Source: JAVBQL01 sp031549085
GTDB lineage: Bacteria; Spirochaetota; GWE2-31-10; MWDO01
Direction of reading: 5' to 3'
Assembly (NCBI GenBank): GCA_031549085.1
Contig: JAVBQL010000010.1
Coordinates: 1-64,000, forward strand
Length of the DNA stretch: 64,000 bases
Below are positions 17,833 through 25,546 of this stretch, piece after piece. The position numbers and the translations under genes were made by a program. A model generated the notes under the pieces. The model was not told the origin of the DNA. It saw only the letters and a list, made by a program, of their open reading frames with translations, and searched no databases. Each line of letters starts with the position of its first letter. The first letter of the stretch is position 1.

Positions 17833-18423
17833 CTATGGAAGAAAAGGAGTCTTCATTTTATAATCTTGTTTAAGTTTTTTTACTAAGGCAATAGTCTTAT
17901 TTTTATCTGCTCTATAGTTTCTCATCTGCATCTCTTGTCTTATCTGATTGTTTTCTATTATTGTATCATCAAAATAGCCATTTACAGGATATGAAAGAGA
18001 AAAGTTATACTCTTGATTATAAAAAAATATTCTGCACTCTTTAGTATATTTCCTTTTTGAAACAATTGTATATATTTTTGATTTTATGCTTGTTATCTCT
18101 TTTAGAGGAACAATTCTCTTTGAGTGGAGAAAAAAAGAGATCTCAAATCTGTCATCATAGAGGCTTATTGTTGGAGAACTTGCAAAAAATGCAACTATCA
18201 AAAGCAATATACCAAACGCCAAGAGAGAGACATGAAACCCTGTCGCTATTGCCAATGGGAGGTTATCCAAAATATTATTAAAGAAAAATGATATATAATT
18301 TAAGTTCTTGGTGTAGTAGACACAGATTAAATATATAACTGAAAATACTATAATAAGAAAAACACCATTTATCCACAAAACCGACTTTGAATTTCTAAAT
18401 ACGTAGCTAGCTTTCTTTTTCAT
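17833..18423 (-). CDS. Small membrane protein with a PH-like domain
   Basis: 196 residues. Two membrane segments (about 14-35 and 58-82) are followed by SPTISLYDDRFEISFFLHSKRIVPLKEITSIKSK. The pattern 'y.drfei......r.ipl.eI..i.s' is that of bacterial PH (DUF304/YdbT-like) domains next to paired membrane helices. The exact family is inferred from this pattern only. It starts 12 bp after the gatB stop on the same strand and may be co-transcribed with it. Confidence 0.6.
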   Translation of the reverse strand: MKKKASYVFRNSKSVLWINGVFLIIVFSVIYLICVYYTKNLNYISFFFNNILDNLPLAIATGFHVSLLAFGILLLIVAFFASSPTISLYDDRFEISFFLHSKRIVPLKEITSIKSKIYTIVSKRKYTKECRIFFYNQEYNFSLSYPVNGYFDDTIIENNQIRQEMQMRNYRADKNKTIALVKKLKQDYKMKTPFLP

Positions 18424-18435
18424 TAACTTATCTTT

Positions 18436-19884
18436 TTACTCTATTCTTTTTGTTATAATTTCTGTAGCCCTTACAGGGTTTGCACGACCTTTACTCATTT
18501 TCATTACCTGCCCCATCAAATATTTTAGGGCATTATCTGTTCCTTTTTTATAATCTTCTATAGATTTTGGATTCTCTTTCAGTACCTTATCTATTATCTC
18601 TATAAGTTCACTCTCATCTATCTGTGTTAGATTCTCCTCTTTAAGTATAACAGCTGGAGATTGTTTTGTCTCAACCATCTTCATAAAAATCTTCTTAGCT
18701 GCTGAAGAGTTTATTGTTCCTGAATCAATCAGCTCAACAAGCTCTCCAATTAGAGATGGCTTAATATCAAACTCTTCAATAGAGATATTTCTATCTTTTA
18801 GTATAGCAAAAACATCTGTTAATATAAGATTTGCAGCTTTCTTATAATTTTTAGCACTTAATGCAACATCTTCAAAATATTGTGCAATTTTTTTAGAGTG
18901 CACCAATATACTTGCATCATACTCTGTAATATCATACTGCTTTACAAATCTCACTCTCTTCTCTTCAGGAAGCTCTGGCAATGTTTTTCTTACTTCCTCA
19001 ATTCTCTCTTTAGGTATATCTAAAATAGCTAAATCATACTCTGGGAGACACCTGTAGTCTGACTCCTCTCCCTTTGCTCTTTGAAAAACCGTAACCTCAT
19101 TAACATCATCCCAGCCACGTGTTGTCTTATTTCTATCGCCCTTAACCTCTTTGGTTTTATTATACTCTTCTAATAACCTATTTACTTCGTAATCAATAGC
19201 CTTTTTAACATTTTTGAAAGAGTTTATATTCTTTATCTCTGCTATAGGAGTTGAAACTGTTTCACCATTTTCCAAAGGAATTTGAACACTTATATTTGCA
19301 TCACATCTCAAACTTCCCTCTTCCATATTACAGTTTGAAACCTCTATATATTCAGCAATCTCTTTTATTCCAGTGAGATATTTTTCCGCCTCATCACCAT
19401 TCGAAATATCAGGACGAGAAACTATCTCCAAAAGAGGTGCTGCATTTCTATTGTAATCAACATATGTATGAGCGCTATTATCCATATGTATAAGCTTTGC
19501 AGTATCCTCTTCCATATGAATTCTCTCTATTCTTATCTTTTTTCTTTTTCCATCATTAGTGCTAATTTCAACAAATCCATCATGACATAGAGGCTTATCA
19601 TTCTGACTAGTCTGATATCCTTTTGGGAGATCTGCATACATATAATTTTTTCTATCAAACTTGGTCTTTGTTGTAAGCTCACAATTTAGTGCAAGTCCAA
19701 TTTTTATTGCATAATTTACAACTTCATCATTTAGTTTTAAAAGAGTACCTGGCATACCCATACATATAGGGCAAACTCTGGTATTTGGCACTCCACCATA
19801 CCTATTTTCACACCTACAAAAAACTTTCGTCTTTGTATTAAGTTGAAGATGTACCTCCAAACCAATTAAAGGATAAGGCTTCAT
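18436..19884 (-). CDS. gatB: Aspartyl/glutamyl-tRNA amidotransferase subunit B
   Basis: 482 residues, full length. GatB, with GatA and GatC, converts Glu-tRNA(Gln) (and Asp-tRNA(Asn)) to the amide form. Signatures: IGLEVHLQLNTKTKVFC at the start, the zinc-site cysteines in CRCENRYGG and CPICMGMPG, KNYMYADLPKGYQTSQ, RIHMEEDTAKL, EIKNINSF and the C-terminal YqeY-like tail with GQVMKMSKGRANP. A strong ribosome site AAGGAGG precedes the ATG. gatA and gatC are not in the window. Confidence 0.97.
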   Translation of the reverse strand: MKPYPLIGLEVHLQLNTKTKVFCRCENRYGGVPNTRVCPICMGMPGTLLKLNDEVVNYAIKIGLALNCELTTKTKFDRKNYMYADLPKGYQTSQNDKPLCHDGFVEISTNDGKRKKIRIERIHMEEDTAKLIHMDNSAHTYVDYNRNAAPLLEIVSRPDISNGDEAEKYLTGIKEIAEYIEVSNCNMEEGSLRCDANISVQIPLENGETVSTPIAEIKNINSFKNVKKAIDYEVNRLLEEYNKTKEVKGDRNKTTRGWDDVNEVTVFQRAKGEESDYRCLPEYDLAILDIPKERIEEVRKTLPELPEEKRVRFVKQYDITEYDASILVHSKKIAQYFEDVALSAKNYKKAANLILTDVFAILKDRNISIEEFDIKPSLIGELVELIDSGTINSSAAKKIFMKMVETKQSPAVILKEENLTQIDESELIEIIDKVLKENPKSIEDYKKGTDNALKYLMGQVMKMSKGRANPVRATEIITKRIE

Positions 19885-20117
19885 TAAGAACCTCCTTCAT
19901 AATAGCAAGATTGGCCTACTAAAATCTGATAGACTGAATTATCCTAGCAATTTTTATCCGTGTTGTCAATTTTATGTTGTTATTTTTTTCTTCTAAAATA
20001 GAACGTTTTTTTAGAAATATTTTCCATGCACATTTATAGTTTTATTCTTGCCATATTTTGAAAAGTTGTGTATTGTATAATGCCTTAAAAATAAACACAT
20101 ATTTAGGAGCTACTAAA

Positions 20118-21059
20118 TTGAATATAAATAATAAAAAAATAGTCTCTTTTATAATCTTTTTTTCACTATTTTTGTCCCCTCTTTTTGGAGCAGATGAAGA
20201 AATTGCAACATCAACAAGAAAAGATGGCAAAATAAATAGATGGATTACCGCAGAGATAATAAAAAATTGGAAAATGTATGATTTTAATGGGAACGGAAAA
20301 CCTGATGAGGCTTTTCTCTATCAGTCTGGTAAGGATATAGTATATCTTATAAAAAGTGAAAAAATCGATTTCAATGGCACTGGAAAACCAAACATATTTG
20401 TTAAGGTTAGAGTAGAGGGAAAAAATGTCTTTAGAGATATAGAGATTGATACAAATGGAGATGGTATAGTAGATGTATACGCCTATGAAAAGAATAACCT
20501 TATATATAAACAAGCAAGTGACCAAAATCATGATGGAAAAATAGATAAAATAGAGGAATTTAATAGTCGAGGAATAAAGATAAAGGAGTCTACTGATAAA
20601 CTAATCCCTCTAAACATAGAGGTTGCAAACTTTCATGAGCAGGTACTAAGCTATCTTCCAAAAAAAGAGCAGGAGATTGTTTTAAGTTTATATACTAAAA
20701 AAGAGAACAGATATATCATCAATAACTTAAATAAGAATAATATGACAACATTGGAAGGAATTTTAGGTAAACTTGGATATAATGATGGAAAGATGGATAC
20801 ATTCTACTATTTTTTAGAGAATGGAATGGTTTCAAAAGAGGAGCATGATACCAATAATGATGGAAAAATAGACCTTTGGGTAATCTATAGCTTTGAATCT
20901 GATGGAGCATTAAAAGATGTTGTTATAAAAAAAGATAACAACCATGATGGAAAAGTTGACGAATGGCACTATGGAAATAACAAAAGACAAATTATAAGAA
21001 TAGAGAAAGATACCAATTTTGATGGAAAGGTTGATCTTGTAAAAGATTATAAGAAGTAG
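20118..21059 (+). CDS. Exported protein with EF-hand-like calcium-loop repeats
   Basis: About 313 residues. I choose the TTG at 20118, which has AGGAG eight bases upstream and starts directly at a signal peptide (VSFIIFFSLFLSPLFGADE); frames reading in from further upstream lack this. The mature protein carries at least five Asp/Asn-rich loops of type DxNxDGxxD: DTNGDGIVD, DQNHDGKID, DTNNDGKID, DNNHDGKVD and DTNFDGKVD. These match calcium-binding dockerin/EF-hand loops, each followed by a short strand. It is probably periplasmic and Ca2+-binding; its role is unknown. The copies lie in two groups (about 115-170 and 260-313) around a helical middle. Confidence 0.75.
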   Translation: MNINNKKIVSFIIFFSLFLSPLFGADEEIATSTRKDGKINRWITAEIIKNWKMYDFNGNGKPDEAFLYQSGKDIVYLIKSEKIDFNGTGKPNIFVKVRVEGKNVFRDIEIDTNGDGIVDVYAYEKNNLIYKQASDQNHDGKIDKIEEFNSRGIKIKESTDKLIPLNIEVANFHEQVLSYLPKKEQEIVLSLYTKKENRYIINNLNKNNMTTLEGILGKLGYNDGKMDTFYYFLENGMVSKEEHDTNNDGKIDLWVIYSFESDGALKDVVIKKDNNHDGKVDEWHYGNNKRQIIRIEKDTNFDGKVDLVKDYKK

Positions 21060-21070
21060 TTTTTTAGTAA

Positions 21071-21138
21071 TTCCATATAAAATTAGAAAAATAATACTTT
21101 TTTTGTATAAAATATATTTTAAAAAGAACGTGGCTAGC
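21071..21138 (+). repeat. Dispersed AT-rich repeat with ACGTGG end, copy 1
   Basis: Starts TTCCATATAAAATTAGAAAA and ends TTTTAAAAAGAACGTGGC. The same order of blocks (AAAATTAGAAA, a T-run with TATAAAATAT, then AAAAAGGACGTGG) recurs at 32230-32300 (minus) and 32846-32913 (plus), and the end block alone at 33268-33290 (minus). Confidence 0.6.
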
Positions 21139-21256
21139 AAAAAAACTTTTCAAAAAGGTGGAGACCTTATCCAATAGAATCAAAATCTTAAAAAAATAAT
21201 AAAAAAATTGTTTTTTGTTTGTTATTTTTTACTTGTATAATAGAGGTTGCCTTTTT

Positions 21257-21327
21257 GCAATATAGAAGCCGTTTTTTGTCAGAAAATCACAAGTGATTTA
21301 ATACAAAAAACTTTAGTTCTATATTGC
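21257..21327 (-). repeat. Dispersed hairpin repeat, divergent copy
   Basis: Arms GCAATATAGAA (21257-21267) and TTCTATATTGC (21317-21327) enclose further nested pairs: TTTTTTGT with ACAAAAAA, and AATCAC with GTGATT. Read on the minus strand the inner part is AACTAAAGTTTTTTGT ... GACAAAAAACGGCTT, a diverged form of the family core AACAAAGATTTTGTC ... AACAAAATCGACTTT. Confidence 0.55.
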
Positions 21328-21397
21328 CAATGACAAACCTAATTATCAAATAGAGTTTAATTCGCTATCTATATTAAGAGGTTTAATAGTTTTAATT

Positions 21398-22138
21398 ATG
21401 GAAGAGATAAAAGAAAATAGATATGTATATGGATTTAACCCAGTAAAAGAGTACCTAAAGATAGTTAAATCTGGAAAATTATTTGTCTTAAAAAATAACA
21501 GCAACCCAAAATTAAACCCACTAATTGATAGGGCAAAAAACAAAGATATAGAGATAAATTTTGTCAACCCATCTTTTTTTAATGAAAACTTCAATAAAAA
21601 AAATCATCAAAATATTGTACTAAAAATAGATGAGAGCTTTAATAAACATATTGATGAAGATGAATTTGTTAAAAGTCTAAGAAATGATAATATCAAAAGA
21701 GTAGTTATACTTGATGGAATAAAAGATGTTGGCAATCTTGGTGCAGTTGTTAGATCTGCTCTTCTATTTGGTGTAGACTATCTAGTAATGCCAAAGGATA
21801 ATTCAACTTCGATAACCGAAGCAGTGGTTAGAACCTCTGCTGGTGCAACCTCCTTTGTAAACATAGTCTATGTTACGAATCTCATTAGAGTTATAGAGAA
21901 ACTTAAAGATAACGGTTTTTGGATCTATGGTGCTGATATGGGCGGAGAAAATATTAATAAGATTAAATTTTCTGAAAAAGTTACTCTCGTTTTTGGAGAA
22001 GAGGGGCGTGGCATTAGAGAGCTTGTCAAAAAAAACTGTGATGTGATTGCAAGTATACCAACAAATGAAAAGCTTGACTCTCTAAATCTCTCCGTTAGTG
22101 CAGGTATTTTTTTATATCAGCTTTTTATCAATAACTAA
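21398..22138 (+). CDS. rlmB: TrmH/SpoU-family 2'-O-ribose RNA methyltransferase (RlmB type)
   Basis: 246 residues. The enzyme methylates a ribose 2'-OH in RNA using SAM; the RlmB branch modifies 23S rRNA. An N-terminal substrate-binding domain (YVYGFNPVKEYLK) precedes the knotted SPOUT domain with its three motifs: LDGIKDVGNLGAVVRSA (Asn and Arg of motif 1), LVFGEEGRGIRELV (motif 2) and LNLSVSAGIFLYQL (motif 3). Specificity (RlmB versus TrmH) is inferred from the N-domain. Its 3' end overlaps the convergent yqeK gene by 27 bases. Confidence 0.88.
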   Translation: MEEIKENRYVYGFNPVKEYLKIVKSGKLFVLKNNSNPKLNPLIDRAKNKDIEINFVNPSFFNENFNKKNHQNIVLKIDESFNKHIDEDEFVKSLRNDNIKRVVILDGIKDVGNLGAVVRSALLFGVDYLVMPKDNSTSITEAVVRTSAGATSFVNIVYVTNLIRVIEKLKDNGFWIYGADMGGENINKIKFSEKVTLVFGEEGRGIRELVKKNCDVIASIPTNEKLDSLNLSVSAGIFLYQLFINN

Positions 22139-22714
22139 TTCTCTCTTCTTAATCTCTTCTAGAACACTATTGTATGCATCAATTGTATCTTTATAAAATA
22201 TTACCCCAGTCTTAAGTGTATATCTTATAGAATAATAGTATGAAAAATAGTAGGCCAGCAAAAGATTGTTATCTGCTGAATCATTCTGATTATCTAAAAG
22301 TCTTCTTACAATTTTTGACTCTCTATAATCTCTCTTAGGCTCACAAAAATCTGCAATATAGAGAAGCTTTGCCAAATTGGATAGGCCAACCCCTCCAAGT
22401 GTATGATAGTATACTGCCTCTAAAATTTCGTTGTCTACACCATCTAGCTTCTCAGCCAATATTTCAGCTGAAGCTGCTCCATGCAATATAATAGGTGTCT
22501 CAAGTTTTTTTTCAAGGTTCACTATTTTTATTATATCTCTGCTGTCAAACTTGATAGCAAGCTCTTTTATTTCATCAATATTTAGCTCTCTTCCAAGATC
22601 ATGCAGAAGTCCAACAGTGTAGGCTCTCTCCTCATTAATTCCATATTTAGAGGCAACCTTTTTCATAAATTTTGCTGTAGAGATATAGTGGTTTATCCTC
22701 TTTTTACTAGTCAA
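22112..22714 (-). CDS. yqeK: HD-domain diadenosine tetraphosphatase-like protein YqeK
   Basis: 200 residues, the usual YqeK length. HD-domain residues: His in RINHYISTAKF, the HD pair in LLHDLGRE (about residue 38), the second His in ILHGAASAEILAE, YYHTLGG and the final Asp in LLYIADFCEPKRDY. Family members hydrolyse Ap4A symmetrically. The frame starts with TTG at 22714. In many bacteria yqeK follows nadD; here it follows a yrdC-type gene instead, 20 bp downstream. Confidence 0.85.
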   Translation of the reverse strand: MTSKKRINHYISTAKFMKKVASKYGINEERAYTVGLLHDLGRELNIDEIKELAIKFDSRDIIKIVNLEKKLETPIILHGAASAEILAEKLDGVDNEILEAVYYHTLGGVGLSNLAKLLYIADFCEPKRDYRESKIVRRLLDNQNDSADNNLLLAYYFSYYYSIRYTLKTGVIFYKDTIDAYNSVLEEIKKRELVIDKKLI

Positions 22715-22734
22715 GTATTCATTAAATAATTTTT

Positions 22735-23307
22735 TTACATTATTAATTTTGCTGCCCCCTCTCTTATAATTTTAGGTCTATTTTCACTTAGATCTACTAT
22801 TGTAGACTCTTTTATCCCAGAAAAAGATCTATCTGCAACTATTAAATCTACTTTATCATGAAACTCATCTATGATCTCATCAATATCAGTGATAGGCGGT
22901 TCATTAGAGTAGTTAACACTGGTAGATACAATTGGCTCTTTCACTCTCTCTACTATCTCTAACAATGTAGAGTCATTTGGCATACGGATACCAATCTTTT
23001 CACCAACTCTATTTTTTAGAATAAAGGTTATCATATTTGGCCAATTTCTTTCAAGAATTGTTTTATATATATCTATATTGATATCAAAACTTTTAAGCAT
23101 ATCATAATTGCTTATTAGATATATAAATGGCTTGACTTCTCTTCTTTTTATCTCTCTAACTCTAGCTTCACTGCTCTTTATAGACGAGAAGCCATATATT
23201 GTATCTGCTGGCATTATAAGGACTTTTGAATCTCTTATTGCATTTGCAATCTCTTCTAATTGAAAATCTTCATATTTGCTGTCAGCTATCTCTACGATTT
23301 TGTTCAT
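22735..23307 (-). CDS. tsaC: Sua5/YciO/YrdC protein, threonylcarbamoyl-AMP synthase
   Basis: 190 residues, single YrdC domain without the Sua5 C-terminal domain. The enzyme makes threonylcarbamoyl-AMP for t6A modification of tRNA. Motifs: IMPADTIYGFS, VREIKRREVKPFIYLIS (KRR basic patch), IGIRMPNDS, VSTSVNYSNEPP and IVDLSENRPKIIREGA. It overlaps the small upstream gene by 26 bases, implying coupled translation. Confidence 0.88.
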   Translation of the reverse strand: MNKIVEIADSKYEDFQLEEIANAIRDSKVLIMPADTIYGFSSIKSSEARVREIKRREVKPFIYLISNYDMLKSFDINIDIYKTILERNWPNMITFILKNRVGEKIGIRMPNDSTLLEIVERVKEPIVSTSVNYSNEPPITDIDEIIDEFHDKVDLIVADRSFSGIKESTIVDLSENRPKIIREGAAKLIM

Positions 23308-23470
23308 CTTGATCTTTCTCTTCTTGATCTTTTAATTGTTGAGATGATGCATAAAGCTCTTTTAAAGTTTGTTCAAGCTTCTCAAAACCTCCCTTTATAA
23401 TAGCATCAACATTAAACTCAAAAGAAGCTTTACTTCCATACTCTTTAGGTTTTTTAGGTTCTTCAGTCAT
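23282..23470 (-). CDS. Small charged protein of unknown function
   Basis: 62 residues. It has a ribosome site (AAGGA) before the ATG and overlaps the yrdC-type gene, so it is probably real. The sequence begins MTEEPKKPKEYGSKASFEF, has a helix FNVDAIIKGGFEKLEQTLKE and ends in a Glu/Asp/Gln-rich stretch. No family recognised; soluble, probably helical. Confidence 0.5.
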   Translation of the reverse strand: MTEEPKKPKEYGSKASFEFNVDAIIKGGFEKLEQTLKELYASSQQLKDQEEKDQDEQNRRDS

Positions 23471-23538
23471 AATTATTTTTCCTTATCATATGTTTCATGT
23501 TTAATATCGATCAAGTTTATCTATTGTTTAGTTTATGC

Positions 23539-24027
23539 TTACTCTTCATTCTCATTTTCTTCGCCGCTTAATATAGTAACTATAACAAAAAATGCAATTA
23601 CTATAAAAAAGACCATCGTAATAACTGTTTTTATCTCCATCAAAAAAGAGGTCTCTTTATAGGTAGATTCAAAGTTCTCTAACATTAAATCATTCTTTGT
23701 TTTTTTACTCTCTCTTGAGGCAAGGTATATATCAGCAGAGAGGTCATCATCTTTATCGTGAACAACTCTTATTAATTTTGAATCATTTTTCAAAAAACCA
23801 AGTTCTTCTGCAAGAGTCTTGTATGCATCAGAGTTATCTTTTAGAAGGTAATCTATATAATCTTGATTCTCTTTTTTTTTGTTATTCAAAAGCTCTTTAA
23901 ATAAAACAAGCTTCCCCTCTTGATTTTTTAACTCATATTTCTCAATAATACCATTTCTGCCAAGTATTATTTGATAGAGCATAAAAGAGGAGAAGAGTAT
24001 AAATATTAGAAGAGCTACTTTTTTCAT
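23539..24027 (-). CDS. FtsB/DivIC-like septum protein with an extra C-terminal membrane segment
   Basis: 162 residues. An N-terminal membrane segment (VALLIFILFSSFMLYQIIL) is followed by a coiled-coil (IIEKYELKNQEGKLVLFKELLNNK) and the short globular part EELGFLKNDSKLIRV, as in FtsB/DivIC divisome proteins. Unlike usual FtsB, a linker of about 40 residues leads to a second membrane segment (VITMVFFIVIAFFVIVTIL) and an acidic tail. Assignment rests on this layout. Upstream of the small gene and yrdC-type gene on the same strand (68-bp gap). Confidence 0.6.
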   Translation of the reverse strand: MKKVALLIFILFSSFMLYQIILGRNGIIEKYELKNQEGKLVLFKELLNNKKKENQDYIDYLLKDNSDAYKTLAEELGFLKNDSKLIRVVHDKDDDLSADIYLASRESKKTKNDLMLENFESTYKETSFLMEIKTVITMVFFIVIAFFVIVTILSGEENENEE

Positions 24028-24061
24028 CAGACCTCTTTAAGAAGTTAATATATTTTGTCTG

Positions 24062-24234
24062 TTTTTATATGCTATTTGGATATATAACAAAGATTTTATC
24101 TTGTTACTACACCAATAAAGGATATAGAATCCTTTGTTGACCTGCCTCGCTCGGTAATGCAAAAACAAGTTTTCACATTACTCTCACTTGTTGGTCAATA
24201 AAATCGGCTTATATATCCAAATAGCATATAAAAA
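24062..24234 (+). repeat. Dispersed hairpin repeat, long copy
   Basis: Perfect 25-bp inverted arms at 24062-24086 and 24210-24234 (centre GCTATTTGGATATATA). Just inside them are the family core blocks ATAACAAAGATTTTATC on the left and CAATAAAATCGGCTT on the right. The loop region (about 100 bases) has further hairpins, for example AAAGGAT...ATCCTTT near 24117-24134 and CAAGT...ACTTG around 24176-24190. A G-rich palindrome follows after 52 bases. Confidence 0.75.
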
Positions 24235-24281
24235 ATAGCTTCTATAGTTGCATAATTAGATATAAATTAGGTTCATTGTTA

Positions 24282-24312
24282 GGGGGTAATGGGGGAATTA
24301 TTCCCCCATTAG
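24282..24312 (+). repeat. G-rich palindrome following the hairpin repeat
   Basis: TTAGGGGGTAATGGGGGAA followed by TTATTCCCCCATTA: arms TAATGGGGGAA (24287-24297) and TTCCCCCATTA (24301-24311). It lies just past the ilvE stop on the minus strand and may terminate ilvE transcription, although no T-run follows. Confidence 0.55.
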
Positions 24313-24328
24313 TATCACAAGATCCCCA

Positions 24329-25360
24329 TCACATCTTTATCTTATAGAGCCAATTTCTCTTATCGTCAATTTCTCCCCATTGGATCTTTGTTAATCTATC
24401 ATAAAGCTCTTTAGTTTTAGGACCTGCCTCTTTTCCATCATTGAAGAATCTATAGTCTTTATCTTTATACCTTATTCTTCCAACTGGTGTAATAACAGCA
24501 GCAGTACCGCACATAGCAGTTTCTGCAAAGTTATCTATCTCATCTATAGAGAGAGGACGTTTTTCAACTTTCATTCCAAAGTCTTCTTTCGCTATATCCT
24601 GCAGAGACATATTGGTGATAGAGTTTAATATAGATGGTGAGTCTGGTGTTACATATGTACCATCTTTCATTATTACAAGAAAGTTTGCAGGACCTGATTC
24701 ATCTATATATTTACGATATTTAGCATCAAGATACAAAACATTAGAGAAGCCATGCTCTTTTGCATAGAACTGCCCCTGCAATCCCGCAGCATAGTTTCCG
24801 CCAACCTTTATATCACCTGTTCCAAAGTAGGCAGCCCTATCCATATTCTCTACAACCACCAAATCAACAGGCTCAAACCCACCCTTAAAGTAGGGACCAA
24901 CAGGTGTAACAAATATCATAAATAGGTAATCTGTCGATGGATTGACCCCTACTTGGGCACTTACGCCTATTAGGAGCGGTCTGATATATAGTGTCGCCCC
25001 GCTTCCATAAGGGGGAACAAACCTTTTATTTGCTGCAACTACTTTATTTAATGCATCAAAAAAGATCTCCTCTGTTGGAGGTGTCATATATAGCTTCTCA
25101 GCAGATTTAACAAGTCTTTTATAGTTTTCAATAGGACGAAAAGCTACAATTTCACCATTTTTTGTCATATAGACTTTGAGTCCCTCAAACGCCTCTTGAC
25201 CATAGTGCAGAGATGTAGCAGCAATATGAATTGGAAAAGTCTCATCAGCAGTTAGTGTTCCATTGTCCCACTTTCCATCTTTGTAGTAGTACCTTATGTT
25301 TGCATCTGTCTTGACATAACCAAACCCTATACTTTTGAAATCTAAGTTGGTTTCATTCAT
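24329..25360 (-). CDS. ilvE: Branched-chain amino acid aminotransferase
   Basis: 343 residues, the BCAT class with about 340-360 residues. It transfers the amino group between glutamate and the keto acids of Leu, Ile and Val, using PLP. Signatures: HYGQEAFEGLKVYM, FRPIENYKRLVKSAE, LYIRPLLIG, GNYAAGLQGQFYAKE, VLYLDAKYRKYIDESG (near the family 'E-s-G-t-sNif' site), and MCGTAAVITPVGRI. A good ribosome site (AAGGAG) precedes the ATG. No other ilv gene is adjacent. Confidence 0.95.
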   Translation of the reverse strand: MNETNLDFKSIGFGYVKTDANIRYYYKDGKWDNGTLTADETFPIHIAATSLHYGQEAFEGLKVYMTKNGEIVAFRPIENYKRLVKSAEKLYMTPPTEEIFFDALNKVVAANKRFVPPYGSGATLYIRPLLIGVSAQVGVNPSTDYLFMIFVTPVGPYFKGGFEPVDLVVVENMDRAAYFGTGDIKVGGNYAAGLQGQFYAKEHGFSNVLYLDAKYRKYIDESGPANFLVIMKDGTYVTPDSPSILNSITNMSLQDIAKEDFGMKVEKRPLSIDEIDNFAETAMCGTAAVITPVGRIRYKDKDYRFFNDGKEAGPKTKELYDRLTKIQWGEIDDKRNWLYKIKM

Positions 25361-25494
25361 ATTGTTCTCCTTAAAACCTTAAAAAAGTATATTCCATTAT
25401 ACTTTTTCTAAAAATAAAATTATAGATAAATATATAAGCCTCTATTCAAAAAAAGTCAATGAAAAAGTAGAGGCTATCAAGATTGTCCAATAAA

Positions 25495-25521
25495 AAAGTG
25501 CACCTCATAGAGATGCACTTT
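25495..25521 (-). terminator. Intrinsic terminator after the beta-helix lipoprotein gene
   Basis: Arms AAAGTGCA (25495-25502) and TGCACTTT (25514-25521); on the minus strand the stem is followed by a T-rich stretch. It lies 25 bp past the stop codon of the 25547-27610 gene. Confidence 0.8.
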
Positions 25522-25546
25522 AATAAAAAGTTATATTTTATGAAAT

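Larger units (their letters stand above)
21060..21397. other. Intergenic region holding two unrelated repeat elements
   Basis: 338 bp without a gene. It contains a copy of the AT-rich ACGTGG repeat at 21071-21138 and a large imperfect hairpin of the dispersed hairpin family at 21257-21327, both described separately. The promoter of the downstream methyltransferase gene should lie between the hairpin and 21398; no clear consensus is seen. Confidence 0.5.
24028..24328. other. Intergenic region filled by a hairpin repeat and a G-rich palindrome
   Basis: 301 bp between the FtsB-like gene and ilvE, both on the minus strand. Most of it is the long hairpin repeat 24062-24234 followed by the palindrome 24287-24311. 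The promoter for the FtsB-like gene must lie to the left of or within the repeat. Confidence 0.5.
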
